Source of the DNA: Paenibacillus sp. Marseille-Q4541
GTDB taxonomy: Bacteria; Bacillota; Bacilli; Paenibacillales; Paenibacillaceae
Assembly (NCBI RefSeq): GCF_018310695.1
Contig: NZ_JAGXCY010000033.1
Span: forward strand, 1 to 48,798
Length of the DNA stretch: 48,798 nucleotides
Direction: 5' to 3'
In this document: piece by piece, positions 32,798 through 41,143 of the stretch
Position numbering within the stretch: position 1 is the stretch's first letter
Layout: the number at the start of each line of letters is the position of its first letter
Notes under the pieces: generated by a model
What the model saw: only the letters and a program-made list of their open reading frames with translations
Told to the model about the DNA's origin: nothing
Databases searched by the model: none
Program-made: the position numbers and the translations under genes

Positions 32798-33598
32798 ATG
32801 GAAATTTCAACTATTATCGGACTAATTTTGGGAATCATATCTCTTGTATTTGGTATGGTCCTAAAGGGAGCACCAATTATTAACTTGGTAAATAACCCTG
32901 CGGCCTACCTTATCATCTTTGGTGGTACCATAGCCACCATATTTATGGCATTTCCCATGTCTGAAGTCAAAAAAATTCCGAAGCTGTTTAAAATAGTCTT
33001 CGTGAAACCCAAGTTTATCGACAAAGTAACACTGATCAGTATGTTTGTAGAATGGGCTTCCATTACTAGACGTGAAGGCCTACTCGCACTCGAATCCAAA
33101 GTAGATGATATCAATGATGATTTTCTTCGCGGTGGAATGCGAATGATCATTGATGGTAATGATCAAGAGTTTGTTCGCGATGTGCTCATGGAAGATATTC
33201 ACGCAACAGAAGATCGTCATAAGGTAGGCGCCCTTATTTTCTCGCAAGCGGGCATGTATGCTCCAACACTCGGTGTTCTAGGTGCCGTAGTTGGTCTAAT
33301 TGCTGCTCTAGCTGACCTTAGTGACATGGAGAAATTGTCCCATGCGATTGCGGCTGCGTTTATCGCTACCTTGCTTGGTATCTTCACAGGTTATGTACTG
33401 TGGCATCCGATTGCTAACAAACTGAAACGTTTGTCTAAACAAGAATCCGAAATCAAACTCATGATGGTTGAAGGTCTTCTCTCCATTCAATCTGGGGTTT
33501 CAACAATTGCAATTAATCAAAAGCTTTCTGTATTTTTGACACCGAAAGAACGTGCAGAACTCGTCAATAAGGAGGGAAGAGCAGGTGAAAAAGACTAA
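32798..33598 (+). CDS. motA: Flagellar motor stator protein MotA
   Basis: The stator subunit that, with MotB, turns ion flow into flagellar torque. The 266-residue protein has four hydrophobic segments and the MotA segments RREGLLALES, AGMYAPTLGVLGAVVGLIAAL and HAIAAAFIATLLGIFTGYVLWHP. It is much closer in sequence to proton-type MotA than to sodium-type MotP of B. subtilis. The ATG at 32798 has GAGG 6 nt upstream. It overlaps motB by 14 bp, so the pair is translationally coupled. No chemotaxis gene is nearby. Confidence 0.96.
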   Translation: MEISTIIGLILGIISLVFGMVLKGAPIINLVNNPAAYLIIFGGTIATIFMAFPMSEVKKIPKLFKIVFVKPKFIDKVTLISMFVEWASITRREGLLALESKVDDINDDFLRGGMRMIIDGNDQEFVRDVLMEDIHATEDRHKVGALIFSQAGMYAPTLGVLGAVVGLIAALADLSDMEKLSHAIAAAFIATLLGIFTGYVLWHPIANKLKRLSKQESEIKLMMVEGLLSIQSGVSTIAINQKLSVFLTPKERAELVNKEGRAGEKD

Positions 33599-34379
33599 TA
33601 AACGCCATGAGGAACACGAGGAACATGCAGATGAGAGTTGGCTCTTGCCTTATTCAGACCTCATGACTCTCTTATTGGCATTATTCATCACCCTGTTCTC
33701 CATGAGTTCCGTGGATGCCAAAAAATTTGAAGAAATGTCCCAAGCCCTAAGCAGTGCTCTTAACGGAGGTACTGGGGTTCTGGATCACACCTCTTCCTAT
33801 CAGACTGATTCCAGTATGGATCTTGGTAAAAACACAAATCCTGCAAAGAATCAAAATACAGTTACCGATGCTGCACTAGCGAAGAAGGAACAAGAAGATC
33901 TTGAGAAACTTAAAAAACAGCTGGATGACTATATAGATAAAAATGGTTTAACCAAACAGCTAGATACGAAGCTCAATCAATCACAGCTCATGATCACGAT
34001 TGCTGACAATGCACTGTTTGCTTCAGGTGCGGCTAATGTTAAACCTGAGGCTAAGGTGCTTGCCAAGAACATCTCGCGGATGCTAGAGCAATTTCCTTCT
34101 TATGATGTCATTGTTACCGGTCATACGGATAATATGCCTATTAGTAATAACGAATACACAGATAATTGGGATCTAAGTAGTGATCGAGCTTTAAACTTTT
34201 TGAAAATCGTGCTTCAAAACTCTAATTTGGACCCATCCAAGTTTACTCCAAGCGGCTTCGGTGAGTACCATCCCGTTGCGTCAAACTCAACCGCTGAGGG
34301 AAGAGCACAGAATCGAAGAGTGGAAATCTCAATTATTCGTAAGTACACCACCGATACAAAAACAATCAATTCGAACTAA
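33585..34379 (+). CDS. motB: Flagellar motor stator protein MotB
   Basis: The partner of MotA that anchors the stator to peptidoglycan. The 264 residues start with a basic/acidic cytosolic stretch. Then come DESWLLPYSDLMTLLLALFI with the ion-binding Asp25 in the single membrane helix, a plug and linker (about 45-150), and an OmpA-like peptidoglycan-binding domain (VTGHTDNMPISN, then NRRVEISI). The start is GTG, with GGAGGG 8 nt upstream inside motA; an upstream in-frame start would add eleven residues that duplicate motA coding. A strong terminator follows. Confidence 0.96.
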   Translation: MKKTNKRHEEHEEHADESWLLPYSDLMTLLLALFITLFSMSSVDAKKFEEMSQALSSALNGGTGVLDHTSSYQTDSSMDLGKNTNPAKNQNTVTDAALAKKEQEDLEKLKKQLDDYIDKNGLTKQLDTKLNQSQLMITIADNALFASGAANVKPEAKVLAKNISRMLEQFPSYDVIVTGHTDNMPISNNEYTDNWDLSSDRALNFLKIVLQNSNLDPSKFTPSGFGEYHPVASNSTAEGRAQNRRVEISIIRKYTTDTKTINSN

Positions 34380-34394
34380 TCTTACATTTATTAT

Positions 34395-34432
34395 AAAAGG
34401 AGCTGTGCCATCTGGCACAGCTCCTTTTATTT
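34395..34432. terminator. Bidirectional terminator, motB / rluF
   Basis: A perfect 16-bp stem AAAAGGAGCTGTGCCA/TGGCACAGCTCCTTTT with a 2-nt loop lies between the convergent motB and pseudouridine synthase genes. Confidence 0.93.
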
Positions 34433-34439
34433 AATTATT

Positions 34440-35141
34440 TTAGAGTAGACGATAATCCAGTAAGCGCCCAAGCTCTGTTTTTTCATCCATTGTTAGTTCA
34501 CGCCAGGAACCTCTATTCATCGATCCCAGATGAATATTCATAATCCGAATTCTTTGCAGTTTATGAACTTCATACCCAAAAGCACTACACATCCGGCGAA
34601 TTTGACGGTTTTTCCCCTCCGTCAGAATAATCCGAAAAGTACGCTCTGAAATTCGCGTGACCGTACATGGGAGAGTCTTCTCCCCCAGAATTTTAACACC
34701 ACTAGCCATCCCTCTTAGAAAGGATTCAGTCACCGGACGATTTACAGTTACAATGTATTCTTTCTCGTGTTTCCCTTCGGAACGCAAAATCTTGTTAACA
34801 ATATCCCCATCGTTAGTTAAGAGAATGAGTCCTTCAGAGTCTTTATCCAGTCTACCTATAGGGAATATTCTCTCCGTATGGCCAACAAAATCGACGATGT
34901 TCCCCTCGATATGTTGTTCCGTTGTACTTGTAATTCCAATCGGCTTATTAAGGGCAATATAGACTGTATTCTTTTTCTCTTTCAAGGGCTTCCCGTCTAC
35001 AAGAACCTCATCTCCCTCTTCCGCTTGGCTGCCCAAGACAGCAATACTGCCATTAATGGTTACTCTTCCGCTGTCCACAAGCTTGTCTGCTTCCCGGCGA
35101 GAACAATATCCAGTTTCACTTATAAATTTATTAATCCGCAA
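34440..35141 (-). CDS. rluF: 23S rRNA pseudouridine synthase, RluF type
   Basis: A 233-residue RsuA-family pseudouridine synthase with an N-terminal S4 domain (RINKFISETGYCSRREADKL) and a catalytic domain with Asp99 in GRLDKDSEGL. The LNKPIGITSTTE segment resembles RluF, which modifies 23S rRNA at the 2604 region; the exact target is inferred. The TTG at 35141 gives the usual family start and has AGGTG about 10 nt upstream. The longer frame to an ATG at 35165 adds eight residues without a ribosome-binding site, so the start is uncertain. It follows the kinase gene closely and may be co-transcribed with it. Confidence 0.85.
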   Translation of the reverse strand: MRINKFISETGYCSRREADKLVDSGRVTINGSIAVLGSQAEEGDEVLVDGKPLKEKKNTVYIALNKPIGITSTTEQHIEGNIVDFVGHTERIFPIGRLDKDSEGLILLTNDGDIVNKILRSEGKHEKEYIVTVNRPVTESFLRGMASGVKILGEKTLPCTVTRISERTFRIILTEGKNRQIRRMCSAFGYEVHKLQRIRIMNIHLGSMNRGSWRELTMDEKTELGRLLDYRLL

Positions 35142-35170
35142 TTGGGCCACACACCTAACTTTCATATATT

Positions 35171-37477
35171 TTATTGCTCATCTTTGCTGTTTTCATTTGA
35201 ATTCCTTTTGTTCAAAGCCGGCATCACAATGGTAACCGTCGTCCCTTTGCCATATTCACTTTCAATTTCAAATGTTCCCTTATGTGCTTGTATGAGGCGC
35301 TGACTCACCATCAAACCAAGACCAGTACCTGATTCTTTACTTGTGAAGAAAGGCTCTCCCAGCTTCGGTAATAGATCTTCTGGAACTCCTTCGCCTTCAT
35401 CTCGGATCACAATTTCTGCATGATGATCGGATGTCAGTAGTATTTGAATCTCAATTTTCCCGCCATCTGGCATAGCTTCCATCGAATTTTTAAGAAGATT
35501 AATAAACACTTGTTTTAACTGGTTCTCCCCGCAATGAACAATGGTGGGAATATCAGCGTCCAATACAAACTCAATGCCAAGCATATGGGCCTGATTGTCT
35601 AACAGAGAAATAACATCCCCCATAATAAAACGGATATCTTTCGGAGTAAAGTTAGCTGCCTGCGGCTTCGCCAGAATCAGAAACTCCCCTACAATCAAGT
35701 TAATTCGATCGAGCTCAGACAACATCAAATCAATGTGACGCGGATTCATTTTTTGGGTCTGCTGTTGAAGTTGTATAAACCCTCTTAGCGTCGTGAGTGG
35801 GTTTCTAATTTCATGAGCTACCCCTGCAGCTAACTGACCTACCGTTGTAAGCTTCTCGGAACGACGCAGCAACTCTTCCATTCTTTTACGCGCTGTTATA
35901 TCTCTTGAAATACTAATAAACCCCGTGATTTCTCCTTCATCGTCCCTTACCGGTGCTGTGCTGACGCTGACTTCAACTCGGCTGCCATCTTTCGCAAAAC
36001 GGTAGGATTCATTGGAAGGAATCGTTTGCCCACTTTGAAGTTTCTTTCTTTGTTCACACTCTTCTTCCATTAATTCCTCAGGAATATTACTTAGAGGATT
36101 TCCAATGATCTCTTTTCCTGACCATCCATACAATTGTTCAAAGGCACGATTGACCTGAATAATGTTTCCTCGTTCATCTGTAATATGAATCGCATCTGCT
36201 GTCTGGTTAATAACAGACTCTAAGTGTTCTTTTACTGCTCTATTTTCTTCATACATTTGTTTCAAACGATTTGTATAGTGACCGAGATTTCGGATCATCG
36301 CATTAATCCCGTTAGATAACTGTCCTAGCTCATCATTGCGCTTTAATTTCAGATCATATTTAAAATGTCCGTCGCCCACTTCATTCACTTTTGAAAGAAC
36401 AGTCTGTATTGGTTTCGTGTAGGCAGAGGCAAAAACATAACTCCCAAAAATAACAATCTCCAAAAGTACAAGCGAGACAGCGATATGACTGATCAGTTGC
36501 TCTGATATTACACTCTCAATCTCACGATAATCTGTCACGATGCTGATTACATACGATCTACCCGTGGTGTTCATAATTGGGATCATGTTCTTTAATACCT
36601 TTTTACCATCGACTACAGCTGTATAGGATACATTATTTCCGGTTTCTATCGCTTTATTAACGGCCGCTTTATCTGCCTCAATATCTCCATATCGATAAGT
36701 TCCAAAAAAAACGGGCTTTGTCACAAACTTAAAGTTTAGTTCATCTGTACCGTCTTGCGACATCGAGGGCTGACCAAATGTAATTGGATTGATCCCAGCG
36801 ATTGATAGAATCGACGGGTTTACATCCTGAAACTTCTTAATAATCCCTTCGGGGTTGAAAAAAAGTACGTAATCCTCAATCTGATCTGCATTCATAAAGG
36901 GATTGATGATATAGTTTCTCTTCCCATCGTGGTAGTAACCCCATATGTTGATATTCTCCGGATCTGATGTCGCATATTCAAATCCATTAGACCAAAAATT
37001 TTCAAATGTGATACCTTGCGGTATGTTCACCTGGTGATTTTCAAAAAGTTGAGTAAATGCCTGATACCAAAAAGTCATTTTTCTCGTAGATAGTCCAATT
37101 TCATTCGGATCGGACGATTTGCTTACAATAATATCATCATCGGTTTGAATCATCAGGGAAATGTCTGTTACCCCTGTCTGTTCGCTTAACTCTTCTAACT
37201 GCTCTGTAGTTACTTTATTAATATCTGGGTCTAACATATTTGCTGCAAACTTTGCAGAAAGCCATAAATTTTTGGAAATCTGCTTTTTAATAACTTCGGC
37301 ATTATCTTGATTTTGCTCCATAGCCAGTGCAATTTGCTTCGCTGCAGATACGGTTCGTTTTTCACTATCCTGCTGCAAATTCTCCTGTGTCGTATAATAA
37401 CTCAAAGCAATGTTGAGCCCAAGTATTATGAACAAAGAGAACGACATCATCAAAGACAATTTAATTTTAATAGACAA
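35171..37477 (-). CDS. Sporulation-type sensor histidine kinase (KinA/B/C class)
   Basis: A membrane sensor kinase of about 768 residues. It has an N-terminal helix (about 5-30), a large extracellular cache-like domain (about 40-320), a second helix (about 330-355), HAMP, PAS (VINQTADAIHITDERGNIIQ), then HisKA with His555 in VAHEIRNPLTTLRGF, and a HATPase with NLLKNSMEAMP and GTGLGL. The sequence around the His box is the type found in B. subtilis Spo0F kinases KinA-E, so phosphotransfer to Spo0F is likely. No response regulator gene is adjacent. A TTG at 37477 with AGAGG 11 nt upstream is preferred over a GTG at 37489 that touches the same site; this is uncertain. Confidence 0.88.
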   Translation of the reverse strand: MSIKIKLSLMMSFSLFIILGLNIALSYYTTQENLQQDSEKRTVSAAKQIALAMEQNQDNAEVIKKQISKNLWLSAKFAANMLDPDINKVTTEQLEELSEQTGVTDISLMIQTDDDIIVSKSSDPNEIGLSTRKMTFWYQAFTQLFENHQVNIPQGITFENFWSNGFEYATSDPENINIWGYYHDGKRNYIINPFMNADQIEDYVLFFNPEGIIKKFQDVNPSILSIAGINPITFGQPSMSQDGTDELNFKFVTKPVFFGTYRYGDIEADKAAVNKAIETGNNVSYTAVVDGKKVLKNMIPIMNTTGRSYVISIVTDYREIESVISEQLISHIAVSLVLLEIVIFGSYVFASAYTKPIQTVLSKVNEVGDGHFKYDLKLKRNDELGQLSNGINAMIRNLGHYTNRLKQMYEENRAVKEHLESVINQTADAIHITDERGNIIQVNRAFEQLYGWSGKEIIGNPLSNIPEELMEEECEQRKKLQSGQTIPSNESYRFAKDGSRVEVSVSTAPVRDDEGEITGFISISRDITARKRMEELLRRSEKLTTVGQLAAGVAHEIRNPLTTLRGFIQLQQQTQKMNPRHIDLMLSELDRINLIVGEFLILAKPQAANFTPKDIRFIMGDVISLLDNQAHMLGIEFVLDADIPTIVHCGENQLKQVFINLLKNSMEAMPDGGKIEIQILLTSDHHAEIVIRDEGEGVPEDLLPKLGEPFFTSKESGTGLGLMVSQRLIQAHKGTFEIESEYGKGTTVTIVMPALNKRNSNENSKDEQ

Positions 37478-37545
37478 TCTCCAGCTCACCTCTTGGCTCG
37501 TATCCTGGCGAAAAGTGACTATATGTACGACTTTTTAGGGATTCA

Positions 37546-37575
37546 TGTATATAGAACCATCATACCTTCTTACAA
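37546..37575 (-). promoter_or_regulatory. Probable kinase promoter
   Basis: The minus strand has TTGTAA (37575-37570), an 18-bp spacer and TATACA (37551-37546), about 70 bp before the kinase start. It reads away from the DnaA-box cluster. Confidence 0.55.
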
Positions 37576-37685
37576 GTTATTTGAAAAGGAACGAACTACG
37601 TACGTATGTAAGAAAAGGAACTTTTGTAAATCAAAATTGATATATCGGGATTGAGAGCATAAAATAAAGAAGTCATACACAACTT

Positions 37686-37778
37686 TGTTAACAAATCCAC
37701 AGGGCTTTGGATAATATGTGTATAACTCTGTGCAAAACTGAAGTGTTATCCACAAAGTTATGCACAACATGTTAACAA
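37686..37778. promoter_or_regulatory. DnaA-box cluster
   Basis: Three boxes match TTATNCACA exactly: TTATACACA on the minus strand (37717-37725), TTATCCACA (37746-37754) and TTATGCACA (37758-37766) on the plus strand. Two more have one mismatch (minus TTATCCAAA 37706-37714; minus TTTTGCACA 37729-37737) and one has two (AAATCCACA 37693-37701). Centres are 11-17 bp apart, roughly one helical turn. The cluster is bracketed by two copies of TGTTAACAA (37686-37694 and 37770-37778). It lies between a sporulation-type kinase gene and tadA. Binding by DnaA is inferred from the motifs. Confidence 0.75.
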
Positions 37779-37832
37779 CCCGAATATTTGTTCGTTGGAT
37801 AAATGCAAGTTAAGAAAGGATGTACTACGTTT

Positions 37833-38327
37833 ATGGAAGAAAATCAGCCCATTTTATACACAGATGAGTATTGGATGAATGAGGCGATTAAAGAAGCTTT
37901 AAAGGCAGAAGCACTCGGTGAGGTTCCGATTGGGGCTGTTGTCGTAAAAGATAACCAAATCATCGGTAGAGGATACAATCTTCGCGAAGTAAATTATGAT
38001 GCTACTGCTCATGCTGAAATTTTAGCGATTAAAGAAGCAAGTGAACATTTGCGAGCCTGGCGTCTTCTTGATTGCAAACTATATGTTACATTGGAACCTT
38101 GCCCGATGTGTGCAGGTGCTATTGTTCAGTCGAGAATCCCACATGTCATTTTTGGAACATCCGACCCGAAAGCTGGATGCGCAGGGACACTCATGAATCT
38201 GCTCCAAGAATCAAGATTTAATCATCAGACAGAGGTGACAAGTGGAGTGCTGCAGGAAACCTGCGCTTCATTGCTCACTACTTTTTTCAGACGCCTTAGA
38301 CGTAAACATAGCTGCAAGGAGGAATAA
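37833..38327 (+). CDS. tadA: tRNA adenosine(34) deaminase TadA
   Basis: Deaminates adenosine 34 of tRNA-Arg(ACG) to inosine. The 164-residue protein has the cytidine-deaminase zinc site HAE at 60-62 with the catalytic Glu62, and PCPMC at 89-93 with Cys90 and Cys93. The ATG at 37833 has AAAGGA about 12 nt upstream; the frame extends 10 codons further without support. The next gene starts directly after its stop. In B. subtilis tadA lies just before scr and dnaX; here they are 33 kb apart. Confidence 0.95.
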   Translation: MEENQPILYTDEYWMNEAIKEALKAEALGEVPIGAVVVKDNQIIGRGYNLREVNYDATAHAEILAIKEASEHLRAWRLLDCKLYVTLEPCPMCAGAIVQSRIPHVIFGTSDPKAGCAGTLMNLLQESRFNHQTEVTSGVLQETCASLLTTFFRRLRRKHSCKEE

Positions 38328-38894
38328 ATGATGACTGACATGATGTACAAGGACATACAGACAGGTATTGGTATTCGGCCACTGACACCCCTTGATGCTG
38401 AGGAGTTGTGTAACATGATGACCGTGAGTAGAGAGCACCACGCCCCTTTTGAACCGATTCGCGGAGACCTATTTTATACACCTACAGAACAACTGAACCG
38501 TATCATAGATCGTCAGAAGCAGGCCGAACATGACCAAGGTTATTATTTTGGGGTATTTGAACTCCAGACCAATCAACTTGTCGGGCATGTAAGCCTGTCT
38601 AATGTTAGCCGAGGAGTAGCTCAATATGCTGATATGGGGTATTTTACTCATGCTTCCCACATGGGAAAAGGGTATATGAGTGCAGCCGTGAAACTAGTAT
38701 TGCATTACGCTTTTTATGAGCTGCACCTGCATCGTGTACAAGCCTCTATTCTTGTTCATAACGTAGCATCTAGACGGGTGTTAGAGAAGAACGGTTTTCA
38801 AGCGGAGGGTATTGCTCGTCAATATCTGCTAATTTCCGGCAAATGGCAAGATCATCAAATTTATGCCGCGATCCACCCAGAGTGGAAAGATTGA
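38328..38894 (+). CDS. GNAT family acetyltransferase (RimJ/RimL-like)
   Basis: A 188-residue acetyltransferase of the RimJ/RimL/YdaF group. The family segments are GYFTHASHMGKGYMSAAV (acetyl-CoA loop) and LHLHRVQASILVHNVASRRV followed by LEKNGF. Members acetylate N-termini of ribosomal or other proteins, but this target is unknown. It begins immediately after the tadA stop; AAGGAGG in the last tadA codons serves two adjacent ATGs, so expression is coupled to tadA. A strong terminator follows. Confidence 0.9.
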   Translation: MMTDMMYKDIQTGIGIRPLTPLDAEELCNMMTVSREHHAPFEPIRGDLFYTPTEQLNRIIDRQKQAEHDQGYYFGVFELQTNQLVGHVSLSNVSRGVAQYADMGYFTHASHMGKGYMSAAVKLVLHYAFYELHLHRVQASILVHNVASRRVLEKNGFQAEGIARQYLLISGKWQDHQIYAAIHPEWKD

Positions 38895-38903
38895 TTTATA
38901 CTT

Positions 38904-38965
38904 TTGTAAGCAAAAAGGTCAAGCAAGGGATATACTGCCCCTATACTTGACCTTTTTGCTTACAT
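38904..38965. terminator. Bidirectional terminator, tadA operon / lipoprotein
   Basis: A perfect 18-bp inverted repeat (38906-38923 and 38946-38963, GTAAGCAAAAAGGTCAAG) with a 22-nt loop lies between convergent genes. The stem contains the T-run on each strand. Confidence 0.85.
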
Positions 38966-38971
38966 TCCTTA

Positions 38972-40051
38972 TTAATAGCTGTATGCCTCACTCATCATTT
39001 CTTGAAATTGCTCCATCGTTACCACTTCATCCCCTGCAGGAATACCAATTTTAAATTCTGGAGTCTTATTAATATCTTTATAATGGTTAGTCATCGTCAT
39101 GGCAAGGTTCATCGTCTCTTTGGTGTCTGGATCATTAATGACAACATCTACATTTCCTTCCTGATACGCAGGAATTCCATCTTTATTGATCGCCGTATTA
39201 ATGTTAAATGTGTTGATAGTCAGATGATCTTTTAATTCTTCTAAATCTGCCGCCATTTGATTCTGATCAGTGTTACTGAGCTCTTCTTTGAATAGAGTCA
39301 AATCTTCATCGGTAAGCTGGAGCATATCTTTATATTCGGCTTTACTCATAATGTCGATTACTTTTGGCAGTGCATTGTTCACCAAAATCGTAATCGCTTC
39401 TTTTACATTTTCGTTCGTTACTTGAAACTGGACGATTTGCTGTACTTCTACATCTTCAGGAACCGTAATTGCATCTTTTTCTAGGTTCTTGAAATAAGTC
39501 GCCTCATCATATTCAGCCAAAACCGCATCCATCACTTCATTAGAAAACTGCTGAGATTTGGTCAGATCCATGGAAGCTGGATTCCATTCTACTCCCTCTT
39601 CTTCAGCAAGCTTCTTCATATCCAGTTCAATATATTTGTTCACTAAAGTTTCCGGAATTCCGAGCATTGGAATATTTGGTACTTTGACATATAGTTTTTC
39701 TGTAGTCATAACCATCGGAATGTTGTATGTAACTTCCATATCACCTTTCAGCTCTACACCAAGCGTAAATTCCGCTTGCATCGGATCATTTTGAAATACA
39801 CCGTCTATATTCAGCTCGGCATCTTTCAACATAGCGAGTACCATACTCATTTCAGGAGCGTCCTCGGATTCACTAATCGACAAATTATTAATAACGACCT
39901 TACTCGTAAGTGCATACGAGGTCATCTCCGTGGCTTTAGACGTAGCGGATTTTACTGCTTCTTTTGGCTCCTGATTCGCTCCACAACCCGCTAGAACGAC
40001 GACTGCCGCCAGCATAATTGTAAACAGGATCTTTGTGTACTTCTTGTTCAT
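38972..40051 (-). CDS. Lipoprotein of unknown function (DUF6612/LppX-like)
   Basis: A 359-residue surface lipoprotein. The signal peptide ends in the lipobox LAGC, with lipidated Cys23. The mature part alternates strands and polar stretches (TSYALTSKVVINNLSIS, AEFTLGVELKGDMEVTYNIP, YVKVPNIPMLGIPETLVNKY), recalling the LppX/LolA-like fold seen in Gram-positive DUF6612 proteins; this is a resemblance only. AAGGGG lies about 7 nt before the ATG. It stands alone, between the terminator shared with tadA and a gap before sspP. Confidence 0.85.
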   Translation of the reverse strand: MNKKYTKILFTIMLAAVVVLAGCGANQEPKEAVKSATSKATEMTSYALTSKVVINNLSISESEDAPEMSMVLAMLKDAELNIDGVFQNDPMQAEFTLGVELKGDMEVTYNIPMVMTTEKLYVKVPNIPMLGIPETLVNKYIELDMKKLAEEEGVEWNPASMDLTKSQQFSNEVMDAVLAEYDEATYFKNLEKDAITVPEDVEVQQIVQFQVTNENVKEAITILVNNALPKVIDIMSKAEYKDMLQLTDEDLTLFKEELSNTDQNQMAADLEELKDHLTINTFNINTAINKDGIPAYQEGNVDVVINDPDTKETMNLAMTMTNHYKDINKTPEFKIGIPAGDEVVTMEQFQEMMSEAYSY

Positions 40052-40219
40052 TGTTGTTCCCCTTTCATGACTTAGCCTTAAATAAACACCTAAGAATGAT
40101 ATAACATTTTTGCTGAAACATAAACACTTTTGGTGAAATTTGGTGAAAAATATTTATAAAACGAAATTTTGGTGGATTGTGAGGCATTCCGGGCATTCCT
40201 TTATTTATGTACAAAACAG

Positions 40220-40250
40220 AAAAAAGATTCCCACTATATCAGCGGGAACC
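40220..40250 (-). terminator. sspP terminator
   Basis: GGTTCCCGC pairs with GTGGGAATC (two imperfect pairs) across a 7-nt loop, followed by six Ts on the minus strand, 29 bp past the sspP stop. Confidence 0.8.
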
Positions 40251-40278
40251 CTTTACAATTATGAAGATATAAATCAGC

Positions 40279-40431
40279 TTAACCTTGGGGATTGTTATGA
40301 TCTACGTGGTTATGATTCTTTACTTTCTTGGATCCGGAAAGAGGCTCTGGGCCAGATGCATGGTCCTGTTTATGTTTTACGCCGTGGGACGGCTGCGCTT
40401 CTGGTACAGGAATCGCTTTAGGCTTACTCAT
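40279..40431 (-). CDS. sspP: Small acid-soluble spore protein P (SspP)
   Basis: A 50-residue minor spore protein of the SspP family, in the spore core. The protein begins MSKPKAIPVPEAQPSHGVKH and carries the family motif PEPLSGSKKVKNHNH in its C-terminal half; the rest is His-, Asn- and Lys-rich. The ATG at 40431 has AAGGAG about 8 nt upstream and the frame ends with TAA at 40281-40279. It is too short for many gene finders. It lies 12 nt downstream of an unknown 113-residue gene on the same strand, so the two may be co-expressed in the forespore. Regulation is inferred; no sigma-G site was identified. Confidence 0.88.
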   Translation of the reverse strand: MSKPKAIPVPEAQPSHGVKHKQDHASGPEPLSGSKKVKNHNHVDHNNPQG

Positions 40432-40443
40432 TAGATCATCTCC

Positions 40444-40785
40444 TTAAGGATTAGTTAAATGCTGTACAGCTTGTGCACACTCGTGGATATGACGCGTGTA
40501 ATCATGAGTAAGCTGCTGAATTGTTTCAGTACGTTCATCAATATGATGTCCGTCTCTTTCAACATCTACCAGGTCCACTTTCACTTCACGGTTATCAACA
40601 TAGGCACACTTGAAATCAAAAGAATACATCTGGTGTCCTGCCGTATCGATATGAATGCGAATGGTATGTTGATCTGCTTCATCTGGGTCTACTTGTGCAT
40701 GGTCACCTTTATTCAGCACATTCGGTAAACTCTCGTTCCAAGCATGAACAAGCTGTGTTTGATCGATATTAAAAACTTCATCCAT
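40444..40785 (-). CDS. Hypothetical protein upstream of sspP
   Basis: I do not recognise this 113-residue soluble protein. It is rich in His, Asp and Gln (e.g. VDLVDVERDGHHIDERTETIQQL), with a central beta-like stretch (HTIRIHIDTAGHQMYSFDFKCAYV) and a C-terminal amphipathic helix. It has no signal peptide. The ATG at 40785 has GGAGG about 8 nt upstream; the frame runs five codons further without a site. It lies 12 nt before sspP, with no terminator between, so a role in spores is possible but unproven. Confidence 0.72.
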   Translation of the reverse strand: MDEVFNIDQTQLVHAWNESLPNVLNKGDHAQVDPDEADQHTIRIHIDTAGHQMYSFDFKCAYVDNREVKVDLVDVERDGHHIDERTETIQQLTHDYTRHIHECAQAVQHLTNP

Positions 40786-40904
40786 TAGTAACACCTCCAC
40801 ACCTTTTAACGTGTGAAATTACCCGCTTTTTTATGCATTTTCTAAACTTACTCATTCTTACTCCCATCAGAGAAAATGCATAGCCATCGTACCTTTCGAA
40901 AATC

Positions 40905-40941
40905 AAAAAAGCCACTCTCCTTATTACTAAGGAAAATGGCT
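40905..40941 (-). terminator. tRNA-Ser terminator
   Basis: AGCCATTTTCCTTA pairs with TAAGGAGAGTGGCT (two mismatches), followed by six Ts on the minus strand. It lies 17 bp past the tRNA 3' end. Confidence 0.88.
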
Positions 40942-40957
40942 TGTCATGTATGTGTTA

Positions 40958-41046
40958 TGGCGGAGAGGGTGGGATTCGAACCCACGTGGGCTTGCACCCT
41001 AACGGTTTTCAAGACCGCCCCGTTATGACCGCTTCGGTACCTCTCC
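40958..41046 (-). tRNA. tRNA-Ser(UGA)
   Basis: The minus strand folds as a class II tRNA. The acceptor GGAGAGG pairs with CCTCTCC, with discriminator G and an encoded CCA. The anticodon arm is CGGTCTTGAAAACCG with anticodon TGA. A long variable arm and the TPsiC segment GTGGGTTCGAATCCCAC follow. The length is 89 nt. As in B. subtilis, it follows serS directly. Confidence 0.97.
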
Positions 41047-41143
41047 AGGATAAAACAACTTTTATTTGCGTTTTTAAATACTTAACGCGTAACAAAATTT
41101 ATTTTATCATAGATTGTCCACATACGCAAGAATTATTTAAAAT

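Noticed and set aside
40140..40421. 93-codon plus-strand frame
   Set aside because: It is antisense to sspP and its terminator, lacks a ribosome-binding site and has no recognisable family.
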